From Phycicoccus sp. CSK15P-2 (GTDB lineage: Bacteria; Actinomycetota; Actinomycetes; Actinomycetales; Dermatophilaceae), in the NCBI RefSeq assembly GCF_016888005.1, contig NZ_JAFDVE010000024.1, positions 1 through 64,000 of the forward strand: a DNA stretch of 64,000 nucleotides, written 5' to 3'. The translations under genes were made by a program, and so were the position numbers. Within the stretch, counting starts at the first letter, position 1; every line of letters begins with the position of its first letter. The notes under the pieces were generated by a model that saw only the letters and a list, made by a program, of their open reading frames with translations, did not search any database and was not told where the DNA came from. This document shows, piece by piece, positions 44,335 through 52,733 of the stretch.

Positions 44335-44376
44335 ATGGTGTGAGAAGTGGGGTGATCACCCCACTTCTCACACCAT
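44335..44376. repeat. Perfect 42-bp palindrome
   Basis: A 21-bp perfect inverted repeat with no loop, beginning ATGGTGTGAGAAG and centred on TGATCA. It is less GC-rich than its surroundings. It stands alone, about 190 bp from etfA and 260 bp from the VOC gene. It might be a terminator, a protein-binding site or a dispersed repeat; I found no second copy in the window by eye. Confidence 0.85.
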
Positions 44377-44488
44377 CAGACAGGCTGTCACCGAGTGCAC
44401 GGGGTCAGCGGCCGGCGAGACCGGCCTGATGGCAGCGGTCTCTCCGGGCGCGGCCGGGGGCACGCCCGGGAGTGCCGCGGGACGACGA

Positions 44489-44513
44489 AGGGGCGAGCGG
44501 ATCGCTCGCCCCT
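44489..44513 (-). terminator. Hairpin downstream of etfA
   Basis: Stem GGGGCGAGCG/CGCTCGCCCC (44490-44499 with 44503-44512) plus one A-T pair, with a 3-nt loop, 51 bp past the etfA stop; followed by a weakly T-containing stretch on the minus strand. Confidence 0.6.
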
Positions 44514-44563
44514 CATCGGTCGCGCACCGCGCGGCAGGACCGCCTCGTGAGCGGTGGTCGTGC

Positions 44564-45520
44564 TCAGCCCTTGCGCTTCTTGACCTCACCGGTCGCCTGC
44601 GGCAGGACGGAGAAGAGGTCGCCGACCACACCGAAGTCGACGAGCTCGAAGATCGGCGCCTCCTCGTCCTTGTTGACGGCGACGATGGTCTTCGACGTCT
44701 GCATCCCGGCCCGGTGCTGGATGGCCCCGGAGATGCCGGCCGCCACGTAGAGCTGCGGCGAGACCTGCTTGCCGGTCTGGCCCACCTGGTTGCTGTGCGG
44801 GTACCAGCCGGCGTCGACCGCGGCGCGGCTCGCACCGACCGCGGCGCCGAGCGAGTCGGCGAACTCCTCGACCGGCGAGAAGTCTCCGCCGGTGCCGCGC
44901 CCGCCGGAGACGACGATGGCCGCCTCGGTGAGCTCCGGGCGTCCGGTGGCCTTCTTCGGCTGGCTGTCGGTGACCTTGGCGGCCTTGGCGTCGTCGCTGA
45001 CGGTGGCGTCGAACGCCTCCACGGCGCCGGCCTCCGGGGCGGCCTCGATGGCGGCCGAGTTGGGCTTGACGCAGATGATGGGCGTGCCGGTCGTGACCGT
45101 CGCGGTGACCGTGTACGAGCCGGCGAACACCGACTGCGTCGTCTCGACCCCGTCGTCGCCCGCACGGACGTCGACGGCGTCGGTGATCATCCCCGAGCCG
45201 GTCTTGACCGCCAGGCGAGCCGCGATCTCCTTGCCGGAGGCGTTGCTCGGGACGAGCACCGCGGCGGGCGAGACCTTCTCGACGAGCTGCGCGAGGATCT
45301 CGGCCTGCGGCGCGACGAGGAACGACGCGGCGTCCTCGGCGTCGACGGAGTAGACCTTGTGCGCGCCGTACTTGGCGAGGGTCTTCTGGGCGGTGTCGGC
45401 GCCGGGGCCGATGTGGACCGCGGACGGCTCGCCGAGCCGGCGGGCGAGCGTCAGCAGCTCGGCGGTGGCCTTGCGCAGGCGGCCGCCGGCGTGGTCGGTG
45501 AGAACGAGAACTTCAGCCAT
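44564..45520 (-). CDS. etfA: Electron transfer flavoprotein alpha subunit
   Basis: FAD-carrying subunit of the soluble electron transfer flavoprotein, which passes electrons from acyl-CoA dehydrogenases to the membrane quinone pool. The 318-residue protein has the N-terminal nucleotide-binding fold ([11 protein letters not shown]) and the C-terminal FAD signature [40 protein letters not shown]. The ATG at 45520 lies 33 bp after the etfB stop. Its partner dehydrogenases are outside the window, although an enoyl-CoA hydratase gene lies nearby. Confidence 0.97.
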   Translation of the reverse strand: MAEVLVLTDHAGGRLRKATAELLTLARRLGEPSAVHIGPGADTAQKTLAKYGAHKVYSVDAEDAASFLVAPQAEILAQLVEKVSPAAVLVPSNASGKEIAARLAVKTGSGMITDAVDVRAGDDGVETTQSVFAGSYTVTATVTTGTPIICVKPNSAAIEAAPEAGAVEAFDATVSDDAKAAKVTDSQPKKATGRPELTEAAIVVSGGRGTGGDFSPVEEFADSLGAAVGASRAAVDAGWYPHSNQVGQTGKQVSPQLYVAAGISGAIQHRAGMQTSKTIVAVNKDEEAPIFELVDFGVVGDLFSVLPQATGEVKKRKG

Positions 45521-45553
45521 GGGTGTGCTCCTGGTCTTCGGTGCGGCCGCGGG

Positions 45554-46345
45554 TCAGAGGAACTTCTGGGCGCTGAGGAACTCGGCGAGCCTGGCGCCAC
45601 CGTCCCCCTCGTCCGTCACGATCTCGCCCTGCTCGCGCGGCGGGCGCTTGGCGAACGACACGACCTTGGTCCAGGCGGCGTCCAGGCCGACCTGCGAGGC
45701 GTCGACGCCGAGGTCCTCGAGCGACCACGTCTCGACCGGCTTCTTCTTCGCGGCCATGATCCCCTTGAAGGAGGGGTAGCGCGGCTCGTTGATCTGGTCG
45801 GTGACCGAGACGAGTGCGGGCAGCGAGGCCTCGATCGTCTCGGACGCGGTGTCGCCGTCCCGGCGGATGGTGACCCCGCCGTCGGCCAACGTGAGCTCGG
45901 AGGCGTACGTGACCTGCGGGAGCCCGAGCCGCTCGGCCATCATCGCCGGGACGACGCCCATGACGCCGTCCGTGGAGGACATCCCGGTGAGGACGAGCTC
46001 GGGGCTGCCGTCCGAGGCCTTCTTGACGGCCTCGGCGAGGACGAGCGAGGTGGCGGCGGCGTCCGAGCCGGCGATCGCGTCGTCCTGGACGTGCACGCCC
46101 TTGTCGGCCCCCATCTGCAGCGCCTTCTTGATCGCGTCGGCAGCGGCCGCGGGCCCGACGGTGACGACCGTGACCTCGCCCTCGCCCTGGGCCTCGACGA
46201 TCTTCAGGGCCTCCTCGACGGCGTACTCGTCGAGCTCGGAGAGCAGGCCGTCGACGGCCTCGCGGTCGACCGTGTTGTCGGACTCCTGGAACGTCCGCTC
46301 GGACTGTGCGTCCGGGACGTGCTTGACGCAGACGACGATGTTCAT
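45554..46345 (-). CDS. etfB: Electron transfer flavoprotein beta subunit
   Basis: AMP-binding partner of EtfA. In the 263-residue product the N-terminus MNIVVCVKHVPD and the central motif LVLTGMSSTDGVMGVVPAMMAERLGLPQVTYAS, with AAKKKPVETWSLEDLG later, are characteristic. The ATG at 46345 begins the conserved sequence, with GAGGACGAGG upstream; the longer upstream frame is unconserved. It is the first gene of etfB-etfA. Confidence 0.96.
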   Translation of the reverse strand: MNIVVCVKHVPDAQSERTFQESDNTVDREAVDGLLSELDEYAVEEALKIVEAQGEGEVTVVTVGPAAAADAIKKALQMGADKGVHVQDDAIAGSDAAATSLVLAEAVKKASDGSPELVLTGMSSTDGVMGVVPAMMAERLGLPQVTYASELTLADGGVTIRRDGDTASETIEASLPALVSVTDQINEPRYPSFKGIMAAKKKPVETWSLEDLGVDASQVGLDAAWTKVVSFAKRPPREQGEIVTDEGDGGARLAEFLSAQKFL

Positions 46346-46503
46346 GCGCGCCTCGTCCTCTTTCTGTCGCTCGTGGGTCGCCCGCGGGGCGGGCCGGTTC
46401 GCGCCCCATCCTCTCAACAGGTGAGCGCTTGTTCACCACCCGGGCGGCGTGACGGTCACCACCCCGGCCGGTCGCCTCACGCCGGGACCGTCCGGTGATC
46501 TGA

Positions 46504-46509
46504 CAGGAT
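46504..46509 (+). promoter_or_regulatory. -10 element, leaderless DUF2254 gene
   Basis: CAGGAT, 7 nt before the ATG at 46517; no ribosome site is visible. Confidence 0.45.
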
Positions 46510-46516
46510 CTGGCGG

Positions 46517-47806
46517 ATGAGCAGCGAGGACGCGGTCGGGCCGGGGTCGGTACGCCGGACGCTCGGGCCCCTCGGGGACCCCGAGACCGTCGGGTGGTGG
46601 GAGAGGGTCTGGCGCCCCTTCTGGGTCCTTCCGTCGACCATCACGGCCGGTGCCGTGCTCCTCGGCCTCCTCCTGCCCTGGGTCGACGACCACGTCCTCG
46701 GCAACGTGGCGTTCCTCTTCAACGGCAACGCCGACTCGGCTCGAAGCCTGCTCGGCACCATCGCCAGCGCGATGATCTCGGTCACCGGCCTGGTGTTCTC
46801 GATCACGATGGTCGTCATGCAGCTGGCGAGCAGCCAGTTCACGCCGCGGCTGCTCGGGACGTTCCTCGGCAGCCGGATCACCCAGGTGACGCTGGGTGTG
46901 TTCACGTCCTCGTTCGTGTTCGCCTTCATGGTGCTGCGCGACGTCCGCGGCGGTTCCGCGCCGTTCGTCCCCCAGCTGTCGGTGACGGTGGCGTTCGGTC
47001 TCGTCCTCACCAGCGTCGCGCTGTTCTTCGCGTTCATCCACCACATCACCGTGTCGATCCAGGTCGACCGCGTCATCGACCGTATCGCCGAGAACACGGT
47101 CGCCGCGCTCGAGCGGGGCTCGGAGCAGGAGTGGGACGACACCTCGGCCGTCCCGCCGTCCTGGGCCCCCGGCGACGGGCCGACGGTCGTGGTGACCACC
47201 CGCGAACGGCACGGCATCGTCCAGCGCGTCCACTACACCGCGATGGTCCGCGGCGCCCGGGAGGCCGGCGCGGTCGTCGAGCTGCTGGCGAGGCCCGGCG
47301 ACGTGCGACACCGGGGCCAGGAGGTCGCCCGGGTGCACGGGGCGCAGGCCGACGACGAGATCGTCCACGAGGTGCGCGCGGCGTTCGGCCTGGGGCGGGA
47401 GCGCACTCTCCAGCAGGACCCGGAGTTCGGTGTGCGCCAGCTCGTCGACATCGCCGAGCGCGCCCTCTCCCCCGGCATCAACGACCCGACGACCGCCGTG
47501 CAGGTTCTCGACGAGCTGCACCGCATCCTGCGCGTCGCGGCGGTACGCCCGGACCGCAGCGAGTACGTCGTCGACGGCGAGGGCGCGGTACGGGTGGTCG
47601 ACCGGCCGACGACGTTCGCCCGGATGCTCGACCTCGCCCTCGACGAGGTGGCGTACTACGGCAAGGACACCCTCCAGGTGCCGGTCCGGATCGAGGCCCT
47701 GCTCGACGACGTCGAGGGGATGGCCCGGACCGAGCACGCGGTGACCGTCGGTCAGAAGCGCGCCGACCTGCGGTCCCGGCACGGCGGCCGGCACGCGGAG
47801 ACGTGA
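46517..47806 (+). CDS. DUF2254 membrane protein
   Basis: A 429-residue protein of the DUF2254 family: four N-terminal helices (FWVLPSTITAGAVLLGLLLPW, LLGTIASAMISVTGLVFSITMVVMQLASSQFTPRLL, VTLGVFTSSFVFAFMVL and VTVAFGLVLTSVALFFAFIHHI) followed by a large cytoplasmic domain with the conserved LVDIAERALSPGINDPTTAVQVLDELHRIL. Function is unknown for the family. The start is supported by the -10 placement and the natural N-terminus. It diverges from etfBA and converges with the enoyl-CoA hydratase gene. Confidence 0.88.
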   Translation: MSSEDAVGPGSVRRTLGPLGDPETVGWWERVWRPFWVLPSTITAGAVLLGLLLPWVDDHVLGNVAFLFNGNADSARSLLGTIASAMISVTGLVFSITMVVMQLASSQFTPRLLGTFLGSRITQVTLGVFTSSFVFAFMVLRDVRGGSAPFVPQLSVTVAFGLVLTSVALFFAFIHHITVSIQVDRVIDRIAENTVAALERGSEQEWDDTSAVPPSWAPGDGPTVVVTTRERHGIVQRVHYTAMVRGAREAGAVVELLARPGDVRHRGQEVARVHGAQADDEIVHEVRAAFGLGRERTLQQDPEFGVRQLVDIAERALSPGINDPTTAVQVLDELHRILRVAAVRPDRSEYVVDGEGAVRVVDRPTTFARMLDLALDEVAYYGKDTLQVPVRIEALLDDVEGMARTEHAVTVGQKRADLRSRHGGRHAET

Positions 47807-47821
47807 GGCCCCCGGGCCTCA
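47804..47821. terminator. Bidirectional hairpin sharing two stop codons
   Basis: Perfect 8-bp stem TGAGGCCC/GGGCCTCA with a 2-nt centre, containing the TGA of the DUF2254 gene and the TGA of the enoyl-CoA hydratase gene on opposite strands. Confidence 0.55.
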
Positions 47822-48598
47822 GGCGCCCTCGAACTCCGCCTTGCCCGGACCGTTCTCGACGAAGCTGCGCATCCCGGTGGCACGGTCCTTCGTGGCGAAC
47901 AGTCCCGCGAACAGCTGCCGCTCGATCTCGAGCCCGGTCTCGAGGTCGACCTCGAGGCCGCGGTCGATGGCCTCCTTGGCCGCCCGGACCGCGTAGGACG
48001 GCCCGCCGACGTAGCGCGCGACCATCGCGCGGGCGGTGTCGTAGACCTCCGCGGCGGGCACGACGGCGTCGACCAGGCCGATCTCGAGGGCCTCCTGGGC
48101 CGCGACGAAACGGCCGGAGAGGACGAGGTCCTTGGCCTTGGCCGGGCCGACGAGACGGGCGAGGCGCTGGGTGCCACCGGCCCCCGGGATGATGCCGAGG
48201 AGGATCTCGGGCTGCCCGAGCTTCGCGTCGTCGGCAACGACCCGCCAGTCGCAGGCGAGCGCGACCTCGCACCCACCACCGAGCGCGTACCCCGTGACGG
48301 CCGCGACGGTGGGCTTCGGCAGCTTGGCGAGCGCCTTGGTGAAGTCCTGGAGCATCCCGGAGCGGTCGACCATGTCGGTGTACGACATCGCCTCCATCTC
48401 CTTGATGTCCGCGCCGGCCGCGAACACCTTCTCCCCGCCCCAGACGACGACCGCGGCGACGTCGGAGCGCTCGGCGGCCTCCCGGCACACCTCGACGATG
48501 CCGGCCTGCACCTCGCCGTCCAGGGCGTTCATCGGCGGCCGGTCCAGGCGGATCGTCCCGATCCCGTCCTCGACCTCGAGCCGGACGACGTCGCTCAC
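47819..48598 (-). CDS. Enoyl-CoA hydratase/isomerase family protein
   Basis: A 259-residue crotonase-fold enzyme. The oxyanion-hole segments FAAGADIKEME and ALGGGCEVALACDWRVVADDAKLGQPEILLGIIPGAGGTQRL carry the conserved Glu residues of active hydratases (one in CEVAL, the second in QPEILLG). It probably hydrates trans-2-enoyl-CoA in fatty acid oxidation. The GTG at 48598 overlaps the stop of the YbjN-like gene by 4 nt (GTGA), so the two are co-translated. Chain-length specificity is unknown. EtfAB nearby would accept electrons from the same pathway. Confidence 0.93.
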   Translation of the reverse strand: MSDVVRLEVEDGIGTIRLDRPPMNALDGEVQAGIVEVCREAAERSDVAAVVVWGGEKVFAAGADIKEMEAMSYTDMVDRSGMLQDFTKALAKLPKPTVAAVTGYALGGGCEVALACDWRVVADDAKLGQPEILLGIIPGAGGTQRLARLVGPAKAKDLVLSGRFVAAQEALEIGLVDAVVPAAEVYDTARAMVARYVGGPSYAVRAAKEAIDRGLEVDLETGLEIERQLFAGLFATKDRATGMRSFVENGPGKAEFEGA

Positions 48599-49062
48599 GC
48601 CTCGCCCTCGGGCTTTCCGGTCTGGGGGTCGATGCCCATGATCCGCTGGTGCCACAGGTGGACGGCGGAGAGCACGACCTGGATGGAGACCTGGACCATC
48701 GCGTCGAGCTGGGCGCCCTCGGTGACGACGTGCTCCCCGGTGACGACGAGGGTCGTCCCGGCCAGCCCGGTCTTGACGTGGTTCATGTGCAGATTGATCT
48801 CGTTGCACGTCTCGTGCAGCTTGAGCCGGTCGCCCGTCAGCTCGTCCTGGACCTGCCACTGGCCGAAGAGCCGCATGATCTCGACGTCGCCCTCGGTGCA
48901 GCGCACGAAGAGCTGCTGCTCGTTGACCGTGAAGGCCACATCGCCGTCGGAGTCGATGTTCGGCGCGACCCCGAGGTCGACGAGGACGTCGAGGACGCGG
49001 CCGCGCAGCGGGTGCTCGTCCGGCGGCGGCGGGAAGTTGGGCAGCGACGTGGGATCGGTCAT
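48595..49062 (-). CDS. YbjN-like (sensory regulator/chaperone fold) protein
   Basis: A 155-residue protein with the YbjN-type alpha/beta fold pattern: LRGRVLDVLVDLGVAPNIDSDGDVAFTVNEQQLFVRCTEGDVEIMRLFGQWQV, then CNEINLHMNHVKTGLAGTTLVVTGEHVV and a final helix QVSIQVVLSAVHLWHQRIM. Related domains occur in type III chaperones and actinobacterial YbjN proteins of unknown role. The ATG at 49062 lies 6 nt after TACGGT. It is coupled to the enoyl-CoA hydratase gene. Confidence 0.72.
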   Translation of the reverse strand: MTDPTSLPNFPPPPDEHPLRGRVLDVLVDLGVAPNIDSDGDVAFTVNEQQLFVRCTEGDVEIMRLFGQWQVQDELTGDRLKLHETCNEINLHMNHVKTGLAGTTLVVTGEHVVTEGAQLDAMVQVSIQVVLSAVHLWHQRIMGIDPQTGKPEGEA

Positions 49063-49068
49063 CGCTCC

Positions 49069-49074
49069 ACCGTA
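49069..49074 (-). promoter_or_regulatory. -10 element, leaderless YbjN-like gene
   Basis: TACGGT on the minus strand, 6 nt before the ATG at 49062. Confidence 0.45.
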
Positions 49075-49123
49075 GCCATCCCCCACGGTGGCTTCCATGG
49101 CGGGCGGGCCCGCGCGCGCCCGG

Positions 49124-49879
49124 TCAGTGACACGGGGCCTCCCGGTTGGCCGGGTCCTGCCAGTCGAGCTGCCCCAGGTCGTCGCGGCGGGCCAGCTCCG
49201 TCACGAAGACCTCGAGGTCGGTGAGGGCCAGACCGTGGTCCCCGGCCGGGCCGGCCCGCCAGGCGGCGACGACCGGCGTCACCTCCTCGTGCCACCACGC
49301 GGCCGCGAGGTCGGCCGCGCAGCAGTAGCTCGTGCCGTCCACCAGGAGCCTGCGGTACCCCCAGGCCATCGCCGCGTCCGCGATGCGCGTCCAGTCGGCG
49401 GGCGAGCCGAGACTGTTCTCGGTCCGCACGTCGTCGGGCAGGGGCAGCACCTCGAGGAACCGGCGCTCGGCGGCGCTCGTCGTCAGGTCGCAGGCCCGCA
49501 GGCAGGCCCGGGCGTAGGCCGTGGTGCAGATGCGTCGCACCGAGGCGGGGAGCGTGGTCCAGCCGCGCTCTCGCGCGACGGCCACGCGGTGGTGGCCGTC
49601 GACGACGAAGTACAGCTCACCGAGACGCAACAGCCGGATCGGAGGTGGCCACTCGCCCGCGTCGAACCGACGGCGGACCTCTGCCAGGCGTGCCGAGCGC
49701 CGGAGCGGGCGGAAGTCCCGGTCGAAGTCGTCGCTGCGGCCCACCGACCCGACGACCGCCCCGAGCGGAACCTCCTCGGCGGTCTCCCCCATGTCGTGCT
49801 CGCGCCCCACGGCCTCGATGACCTCGTGGAACGAGAGCAGCGGGTCGTGGTCACGGTTCCACAGCGACATGATGCCCAT
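49124..49879 (-). CDS. ParB/Srx-fold (ParB N-terminal-like) protein
   Basis: A 251-residue protein with a ParB N-terminal-like region: VPLGAVVGSVGRSDDFDRDFRPL, RLAEVRRRFDAGEWPPPIRLLRLGELYFVVDGHHRVAVARERGWTTLPASV. The motif VDGHHRVAVAR corresponds to the ParB/Srx box. There is no ParB helix-turn-helix or C-terminal dimer domain, so it is not a partition protein. The second half has several Cys (CTTAYARACLRACDL, SYCCAADLAAAWWHEEV) and is unfamiliar. The ATG at 49879 has GGAGG 4 nt upstream. It diverges from tetR across a palindromic operator, so it is the likely target of that repressor. Confidence 0.75.
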   Translation of the reverse strand: MGIMSLWNRDHDPLLSFHEVIEAVGREHDMGETAEEVPLGAVVGSVGRSDDFDRDFRPLRRSARLAEVRRRFDAGEWPPPIRLLRLGELYFVVDGHHRVAVARERGWTTLPASVRRICTTAYARACLRACDLTTSAAERRFLEVLPLPDDVRTENSLGSPADWTRIADAAMAWGYRRLLVDGTSYCCAADLAAAWWHEEVTPVVAAWRAGPAGDHGLALTDLEVFVTELARRDDLGQLDWQDPANREAPCH

Positions 49880-49887
49880 GCCTCCAT

Positions 49888-49905
49888 CTGAACAGATCTG
49901 TTCAG
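49888..49905. promoter_or_regulatory. Candidate TetR operator (18-bp palindrome)
   Basis: CTGAACAGATCTGTTCAG, an 18-bp perfect palindrome in the 53-bp gap between the divergent ParB-like and tetR genes. It is two bases from TAGTCT (49908-49913 region), the likely tetR -10, so bound repressor would block both promoters. It matches the usual length and placement of TetR-family operators. Confidence 0.75.
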
Positions 49906-49932
49906 GTTAGTCTAGGCCCGAGAGGAGGACCG

Positions 49933-50514
49933 ATGTCGAGGTCGAAGCGCACCGAGGTGCTGGCCGCCGCCGAGCGGCTCTTCTACACCCGCGGGGTGGC
50001 GAGCACCGGGGTCGACCTCGTCGCCCGGGAGGCCGGGGTCTCCAAGGCGACCCTCTACCACCACTTCCCCTCCAAGGACGCGCTCCTCACCGCATACGTC
50101 GACCACATCGAGGCCCGATGGCGCGAGCGCCTGACGGACCGCCTCGCCGCGCTCAACGACCCGTGGGACCGGCTGGCCGCGTACACCACCGCCTACATCG
50201 ACGGCGGACCGTCCGTCCGTGGGCTCGGCCAGCGCGGATGCGGCCAGCAGAACCTGGCCTCGGAGCTGCCGGACGACCACCCCGCGCTGGCCGTCATCGT
50301 CGCGGCGAAGCGGCGCACCGAGGAGGACGTGGCCGGGCTCCTGCGGGAGCTCGGGAACCCGCACCCGGAGGCCCTGGCCGAGGCGATCGTCACGCTGCTG
50401 GAGGGCGGCTGCATCCGTTCGGGCATGCAGCGCACGACGATCGACCTCGCACCCGTCCTCGCCGCCGTGCGAGTCCTCGCCCTGGGGTCGGGCCCACCTG
50501 GCGCCACTCACTAG
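49933..50514 (+). CDS. TetR-family transcriptional regulator
   Basis: A 193-residue regulator. The N-terminal helix-turn-helix reads AAERLFYTRGVASTGVDLVAREAGVSKATLYHHFPSKDALLTAYVD, the typical TetR pattern; the C-terminal ligand domain is of the group containing GCGQQNLASEL and a Cys-containing helix. The ATG at 49933 has GAGGAGG 3-4 nt upstream. It likely represses itself and the divergent ParB-like gene through the palindrome. Its TAG stop forms the first bases of the glgX -10 element. Confidence 0.92.
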   Translation: MSRSKRTEVLAAAERLFYTRGVASTGVDLVAREAGVSKATLYHHFPSKDALLTAYVDHIEARWRERLTDRLAALNDPWDRLAAYTTAYIDGGPSVRGLGQRGCGQQNLASELPDDHPALAVIVAAKRRTEEDVAGLLRELGNPHPEALAEAIVTLLEGGCIRSGMQRTTIDLAPVLAAVRVLALGSGPPGATH

Positions 50515-50517
50515 GCT
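50512..50517 (+). promoter_or_regulatory. -10 element, leaderless glgX
   Basis: TAGGCT, 7 nt before the ATG at 50525; it overlaps the tetR stop codon. Confidence 0.5.
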
Positions 50518-50524
50518 CGTCCCC

Positions 50525-52690
50525 ATGCCGCCCTGGGACCACCCGTCACCGACGCCGCCGGGGCCGCTGACCCGCGACCTGCCCCCGCCGCCCGGGGTCA
50601 CTCCCGCCCTGGGGGGTGCCGACGTGTCGGTCTACGCGGGCCACGCCGAGGCCGTGGAGGTCTGCCTCTTCGAGCCCGGCGACGAGACCGGCGAGAGCGA
50701 GCAGCGCGTCCCGCTGCGCGAGCGCGCGCACGGCTGGTGGTTCGGCACCGTGCCCGGGCTGGGGCCCGGCCGGCGCTACGGGCTACGCGCCCACGGGCCC
50801 TGGCAGCCCGACGCCGGGCACCTGTTCAACGGCGACAAGCTGCTCCTCGACCCCTACGCCGGTGCCGTGGAGGGTGAGGTCACCTGGGGGCCCGAGCTCT
50901 ACGGCCACGCCGTCGACGACACCTGGCACGGCGACCTCGACGTCCGCTCGGCCCTCGACAGCCGCGGGAGCGTGCCGCGCGGGGTCGTCGTCGACCACTC
51001 CTTCGACTGGGGCGGCGACACCCCTCCCCGGCACTCACGCAGCGAGACCGTCGTCTACGAGGCGCACGTCCGCAACCAGACGATGCGCCATCCGGGCGTT
51101 CCCGAGCACCTGCGCGGCACGTACGCGGGGCTCGCCCACCCGGCAGCGGTCGAGCACCTCGTCTCGCTCGGGGTCACCACCCTCGAGCTCCTGCCGGTGC
51201 ACGCGTTCACGCACGAGCCGCACCTCGTCCGGCGCGGGCTGACGAACCACTGGGGCTACAACACCCTCGGGTTCTTCGCCCCGCACCCGCAGTACGCCGC
51301 GGCCCGCGACCCGCAGGGGGTCGTCGACGAGGTCAAGGGCATGGTCAAGCTGCTCCACGAGGCGGGCATCGAGGTCGTCCTCGACGTCGTCTACAACCAC
51401 ACCGCCGAGCAGAGCCGCGCCGGCGCCACGCTGTCCTGGCGCGGCCTGGACCAACGGGCCTACTACCGCCTCGACGAGCGCGGCCGCGACATCGACGTCA
51501 CGGGCTGCGGCAACACCCTCGACCTGCGCCACCCGGTCACCTGCCGGATGGTGCTCGACTCGCTGCGGCACTGGGTGCAGGAGTTCCACGTCGACGGCTT
51601 CCGCTTCGACCTCGCCGTCGCACTCGGCCGGGGGCGCGGGGACGACTTCGACCCCGACCACCCGTTCCTCGTCGCGCTGCGCACCGACCCCGTCCTCTCC
51701 CGCGTCGCGCTCGTCGCCGAGCCGTGGGACCTCGGGATGCACGGGTGGCGCACCGGGCAGTTCCCGCCCCCGTTCCTCGAGTGGAACGACCGCTTCCGCG
51801 ACACCGTCCGCCAGTTCTGGGTCGGCGACCTCCGGGCGCAGGCGCACGGGCACGCCGGTCACGACGCCCGCGAGCTCGCCACCCGGCTCACCGGCTCCCG
51901 GGACCTCTTCGGCGCCCGGGACCGCGGGCCCACCGCATCGGTCAACTTCGTCACTGCGCACGACGGCTTCACCCTGGCCGACCTCGTCTCCTACGACCAC
52001 AAGCACAACGAGGCCAACGGCGAGGACAACCGTGACGGCAGCAACGGCAACGGCTCGTGGAACCACGGGGTCGAGGGCGGCACCGACGACGCCGAGGTCC
52101 TCGCGGCGCGGTCGCGCACCCTGCGGGCGCTCCTCGGCACGCTCCTGCTGAGCCAGGGTGTCCCGATGCTCACCGCCGGCGACGAGCTCGGCCGCACCCA
52201 GGGCGGCAACAACAACCCGTACTGCCAGGACACCGAGATCTCGTGGACGGACTGGGGCCTCGCCGCGTGGCAGGAGGACCTCCTCGCGACGACCCGCCAC
52301 CTGCTGGCGCTGCGCCGCACCCTGCCCGTGCTGCGCGGGCGCTCCTGGCTGCTCGGGCGGCCGGTCGGCCCGGAGGGCACGCCCGACGTCGACTGGCTCG
52401 GCGCGGACGGCGAGCCGATGGGCGAGCGCTGGTCCGACCCCGCGTCCCGGGTGCTGCAGATGGTGCTCGCGGCGCCGGACGACTCGTCCGACGGTGCCGT
52501 CCTCGTCGTCAACGGCAGCGCGGACGCCACGCCGGTCCGCCTGCCCGCGCCGCCCGGGGGTGGCCGGCTCCGGCTGGTCTGGGACAGCGCCGAACCCCGC
52601 CCCGGCCACCCGGAGGACGTCCCGCCCGACGCCACCGCCACGGTCCCGGCGGGGACCCTGCGCCTCTACGTCACGGCCACGGACGGCTGA
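50525..52690 (+). CDS. glgX: Glycogen debranching enzyme (isoamylase type)
   Basis: A GH13 enzyme hydrolysing alpha-1,6 branches left by glycogen phosphorylase. In the 721 residues: an N-terminal CBM48 domain (VSVYAGHAEAVEVCLF), then the barrel motifs LDVVYNHTAEQS, DGFRFDLA (nucleophile D362), VAEPWD (acid/base E399) and TAHDGFTLADLVSY. Length matches GlgX. The ATG at 50525 is chosen for its N-terminus and the -10 at 50512. It is followed by an alpha-hydroxy-acid oxidase, then glgP and the GlgE genes, all on the plus strand. Confidence 0.95.
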   Translation: MPPWDHPSPTPPGPLTRDLPPPPGVTPALGGADVSVYAGHAEAVEVCLFEPGDETGESEQRVPLRERAHGWWFGTVPGLGPGRRYGLRAHGPWQPDAGHLFNGDKLLLDPYAGAVEGEVTWGPELYGHAVDDTWHGDLDVRSALDSRGSVPRGVVVDHSFDWGGDTPPRHSRSETVVYEAHVRNQTMRHPGVPEHLRGTYAGLAHPAAVEHLVSLGVTTLELLPVHAFTHEPHLVRRGLTNHWGYNTLGFFAPHPQYAAARDPQGVVDEVKGMVKLLHEAGIEVVLDVVYNHTAEQSRAGATLSWRGLDQRAYYRLDERGRDIDVTGCGNTLDLRHPVTCRMVLDSLRHWVQEFHVDGFRFDLAVALGRGRGDDFDPDHPFLVALRTDPVLSRVALVAEPWDLGMHGWRTGQFPPPFLEWNDRFRDTVRQFWVGDLRAQAHGHAGHDARELATRLTGSRDLFGARDRGPTASVNFVTAHDGFTLADLVSYDHKHNEANGEDNRDGSNGNGSWNHGVEGGTDDAEVLAARSRTLRALLGTLLLSQGVPMLTAGDELGRTQGGNNNPYCQDTEISWTDWGLAAWQEDLLATTRHLLALRRTLPVLRGRSWLLGRPVGPEGTPDVDWLGADGEPMGERWSDPASRVLQMVLAAPDDSSDGAVLVVNGSADATPVRLPAPPGGGRLRLVWDSAEPRPGHPEDVPPDATATVPAGTLRLYVTATDG

Positions 52691-52721
52691 CGGCTCGCCG
52701 CCACGGACGCCCGCCGTGCGG

Positions 52722-52727
52722 TACAAC
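52722..52727 (+). promoter_or_regulatory. -10 element, leaderless alpha-hydroxy-acid oxidase
   Basis: TACAAC, 6 nt before the ATG at 52734. The GAGG between them is too close to the start for a normal ribosome site. Confidence 0.4.
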
Positions 52728-52733
52728 ACGAGG

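Larger units (their letters stand above)
44075..44563. other. Gene-free region of 489 bp
   Basis: Between the VOC gene and the end of etfA. Open frames here are short, on either strand, and look like compositional noise. It holds a perfect 42-bp palindrome (44335-44376), a hairpin after etfA (44490-44512) and a small hairpin CTCGGCGGCCCGCCGAG at 44210-44226. No tRNA or recognisable element was found. Confidence 0.6.

Noticed and set aside
44042-44371. 109-codon minus-strand frame in the gene-free gap
   Set aside because: Composition is compositional noise, it begins within the palindrome and overlaps the VOC gene start, with no ribosome site or recognisable domain.
44368-45165. 265-codon frame overlapping etfA
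   Set aside because: Ser/Arg/Pro-rich low-complexity shadow of etfA in another frame.
49124-49879. Chromosome partition protein ParB
   Set aside because: Lacks the helix-turn-helix and C-terminal dimer domains, with no parA or parS nearby; only the N-terminal fold is shared.
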